Assembly (NCBI GenBank): GCA_018815145.1
Contig: JAHIYL010000269.1
Coordinates: 1 to 13,743, forward strand
Direction of reading: 5' to 3'
Source: Nanobdellota archaeon
Lineage (GTDB): Archaea > Nanobdellota > Nanobdellia > Woesearchaeales > GW2011-AR15
Length of the DNA: 13,743 nt
Notes under the pieces: generated by a model
Database searches by the model: none
The model's input: only the letters and a program-made list of their open reading frames with translations
Told to the model about the DNA's origin: nothing
Part shown: piece by piece, positions 12,061-13,743 of the stretch
Position numbering within the stretch: the stretch's first letter is position 1
Layout: every line of letters begins with the position of its first letter
Position numbers and translations under genes: made by a program

Positions 12061-13737
12061 ATGAGATCAGATGAGATAAAAAAAGGCAATACAAGAGCAC
12101 CGCACAGGGCACTCCTAAGAGCGACAGGAGTCATAATGAGTGATGAGGATTTCAAAAAGCCTTTCATAGCAGTCGTGAATTCATACTCTGATTTTGTGCC
12201 GGGTCATGTGCATCTGGACAAAGTTGGAAAGATTGTGAAGCAGGCAGTCCGAAACGCAGGCGCAGTTCCCCTGGAATTCAATACAATTGCAATTGATGAC
12301 GGCATAGCTATGGGTCACTCTGGTATGAAATACTCGCTGCCTTCCAGAGAATTGATTGCAGATTCTGTTGAATCAATGTGTGAGGCACACAAGGTCGATG
12401 GTATGGTCTGTGTCACAAATTGCGATAAGATAACTCCTGGCATGATGATAGCTGCTGTCAGGATGAATATACCGACGGTGATTGTTTCAGGCGGGCCAAT
12501 GATGGCAGGTAAAACAGAGGATGGAAAATCTGCTGATTTGATTTCTGTTTTTATTGGTGTGGGTGAAGAAAAAAGTGGAAAGATTACTCAGGAACAACTC
12601 GATGAACTTGAGAGAGTCTCCTGTCCGGGTTGCGGTTCGTGTTCAGGAATGTTCACAGCAAATTCCATGAACTGCCTGAATGAGGCCATAGGTTTTGCAT
12701 TGCCCGGGAATGGTACTATCCCTGCTGTTGATAGCAGAAGAGAGGATCTTTACAAAGAAGCCGGAAAAAGGATTGTGGAAATAGTGAAGAAAGGAGGACC
12801 TTTGCCAAGAGAGATTGTGACTGAAAAATCAATAGACAATGCTTTTGCACTTGATATGGCAATGGGAGGTTCGACTAACACTGTCCTGCATACACTCGCA
12901 GTGGCTAGCGAAGCAGGAGTGGATTATTCGCTTGAAAGGATAAATTCAGTTGCACAGAAAGTGTCGTATATCTGCAGTGTAAGCCCTGCCAATTTGAAAG
13001 TCCATATCCAGGATGTGGACAGGGCAGGCGGAGTTTCCGCCATTCTGAAGGAGATATCGAAAAAGCCTGGAGTGATAAATCCAAACTGCATCACTGTTAC
13101 GGGCAAGACACTTGGTGAAAATATTGCTGGAGCAGAGATAAAAGATCCTGAAATCATAAAGTCCATTGACAAGCCGATAATGGAAAAAGGCGGTCTTGCA
13201 ATACTCTTTGGTAACCTTGCACCAGAAGGCTGTGTTGTAAAAGCAGGTGCAGTAGACCCGGAGATGATGGTGCACAAAGGTCCGGCTAGGATCTATGAGG
13301 ACCAGGAAAGCGCATGTGAAGGCATATTGGATGGCAAAGTCAAAGAAGGAGATGTTGTTGTCATCAGATATGAAGGGCCAAGAGGAGGACCAGGCATGCA
13401 GGAGATGCTTGCACCTACATCAAATATTGTTGGTATGGGCCTGGGGAAAAAAGTCGCACTTATAACAGACGGAAGATTCTCTGGAGGAACAAAAGGCGCA
13501 TGCATCGGGCATATATCACCTGAAGCTGCTGCAGGAGGACCTATTGCTGCACTAAAGGAAGGGGATATGATTTTAATTGATATTCCAAACAATGCAATCA
13601 ATGTTGATCTCTCGGATGAGGAGATAAAGAAAAGGCTTGATGCATTGCCACCATTCGAGCCAAAAATAAAGAAAGGGTGGCTGTCCAGATACGCAAGGAT
13701 GGTGACATCAGCTAATACAGGGGCAGTGCTGAAGTGA
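12061..13737 (+). CDS. ilvD: Dihydroxy-acid dehydratase
   Basis: Dehydrates the 2,3-dihydroxy acids to 2-ketoisovalerate and 2-keto-3-methylvalerate. Motifs in order: NSYSDFVPGHVHL (from 40), DDGIAMGHSGMKYSLPSRE, VTNCDKITPGM with Cys121, CPGCGSCSGMFTANSMNC with Cys188, 191 and 194, MGGSTNTVLH, and GRFSGGTKG near the end. Residue 48 is Gly (VPGH), the position where [2Fe-2S] members carry a third cysteine, so an oxygen-sensitive [4Fe-4S] type as in E. coli is likely (family knowledge). At 558 residues it is full length. AAGGTGA (12047-12053) sits 7 nt before the ATG, and the gene follows ilvC after 32 nt. Nothing can be said beyond TGA 13737, where the window ends. Confidence 0.95.
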   Translation: MRSDEIKKGNTRAPHRALLRATGVIMSDEDFKKPFIAVVNSYSDFVPGHVHLDKVGKIVKQAVRNAGAVPLEFNTIAIDDGIAMGHSGMKYSLPSRELIADSVESMCEAHKVDGMVCVTNCDKITPGMMIAAVRMNIPTVIVSGGPMMAGKTEDGKSADLISVFIGVGEEKSGKITQEQLDELERVSCPGCGSCSGMFTANSMNCLNEAIGFALPGNGTIPAVDSRREDLYKEAGKRIVEIVKKGGPLPREIVTEKSIDNAFALDMAMGGSTNTVLHTLAVASEAGVDYSLERINSVAQKVSYICSVSPANLKVHIQDVDRAGGVSAILKEISKKPGVINPNCITVTGKTLGENIAGAEIKDPEIIKSIDKPIMEKGGLAILFGNLAPEGCVVKAGAVDPEMMVHKGPARIYEDQESACEGILDGKVKEGDVVVIRYEGPRGGPGMQEMLAPTSNIVGMGLGKKVALITDGRFSGGTKGACIGHISPEAAAGGPIAALKEGDMILIDIPNNAINVDLSDEEIKKRLDALPPFEPKIKKGWLSRYARMVTSANTGAVLK

Positions 13738-13743
13738 ATTGAA

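Noticed and set aside
1..13743. CRISPR arrays, insertion sequences, rRNA or tRNA genes
   Set aside because: No regularly spaced repeats, transposase frames, terminal inverted repeats or RNA-gene signatures were seen on either strand.

Overview
The window holds a compact, one-strand (+) cluster for branched-chain amino acid biosynthesis, about 11.5 kb from 2219 to the right edge. It is preceded by a broken cysteine-rich repeat gene and an AT-rich leader region. The host looks like an uncultivated prokaryote. TATA-like boxes (1901-1909, 1976-1985), GGTGA/GAGGTG-type ribosome binding sites, heavy AGA/AGG arginine use and a leaderless-looking small gene fit an archaeon, perhaps of a reduced lineage. 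LeuA, LeuC, LeuD and IlvD, however, are of bacterial type. I cannot settle the domain from this sequence alone.

Layout. 16-1665: a Cys-rich, tandem-repeat, probably extracellular protein, interrupted by an in-frame TAA at 1177-1179 and with no visible signal peptide or ribosome binding site. 1666-2218: AT-rich region with TATA-like boxes, a T-run, a 10-bp direct repeat, a 26-codon reading frame (2030-2110) ending in 13 consecutive Ile/Leu/Val codons, and a GC-rich hairpin (2115-2145). 2219-13737: leuA, leuC, leuD-leuB (one continuous reading frame), ilvE, ilvB, ilvN, an ABC-type ATPase, ilvC and ilvD. Most junctions are 0-10 nt or overlap. The only gaps inside the cluster are 45 nt before ilvC and 32 nt before ilvD.

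Function. IlvB/IlvN, IlvC and IlvD convert pyruvate to 2-ketoisovalerate (and the parallel C6 series for isoleucine). LeuA, LeuC/LeuD and LeuB extend ketoisovalerate to ketoisocaproate. IlvE transaminates the final keto acids. The cluster therefore encodes complete valine and leucine synthesis. Isoleucine would also need 2-ketobutyrate from an enzyme (threonine deaminase or citramalate synthase) not seen here. The YlmA/ModF-like stand-alone ATPase has no obvious pathway role.

Most interesting points: (1) the small frame before leuA looks like an Ile/Leu/Val-sensing leader peptide, with RNA segments that can pair in competing ways; (2) LeuD and LeuB are fused in frame, with an internal ribosome binding site and ATG that could also give free LeuB; (3) the stop codon in the Cys-rich gene occupies the place of exactly one residue in a repeat unit; (4) the ketol-acid reductoisomerase resembles the fungal Ilv5 branch.
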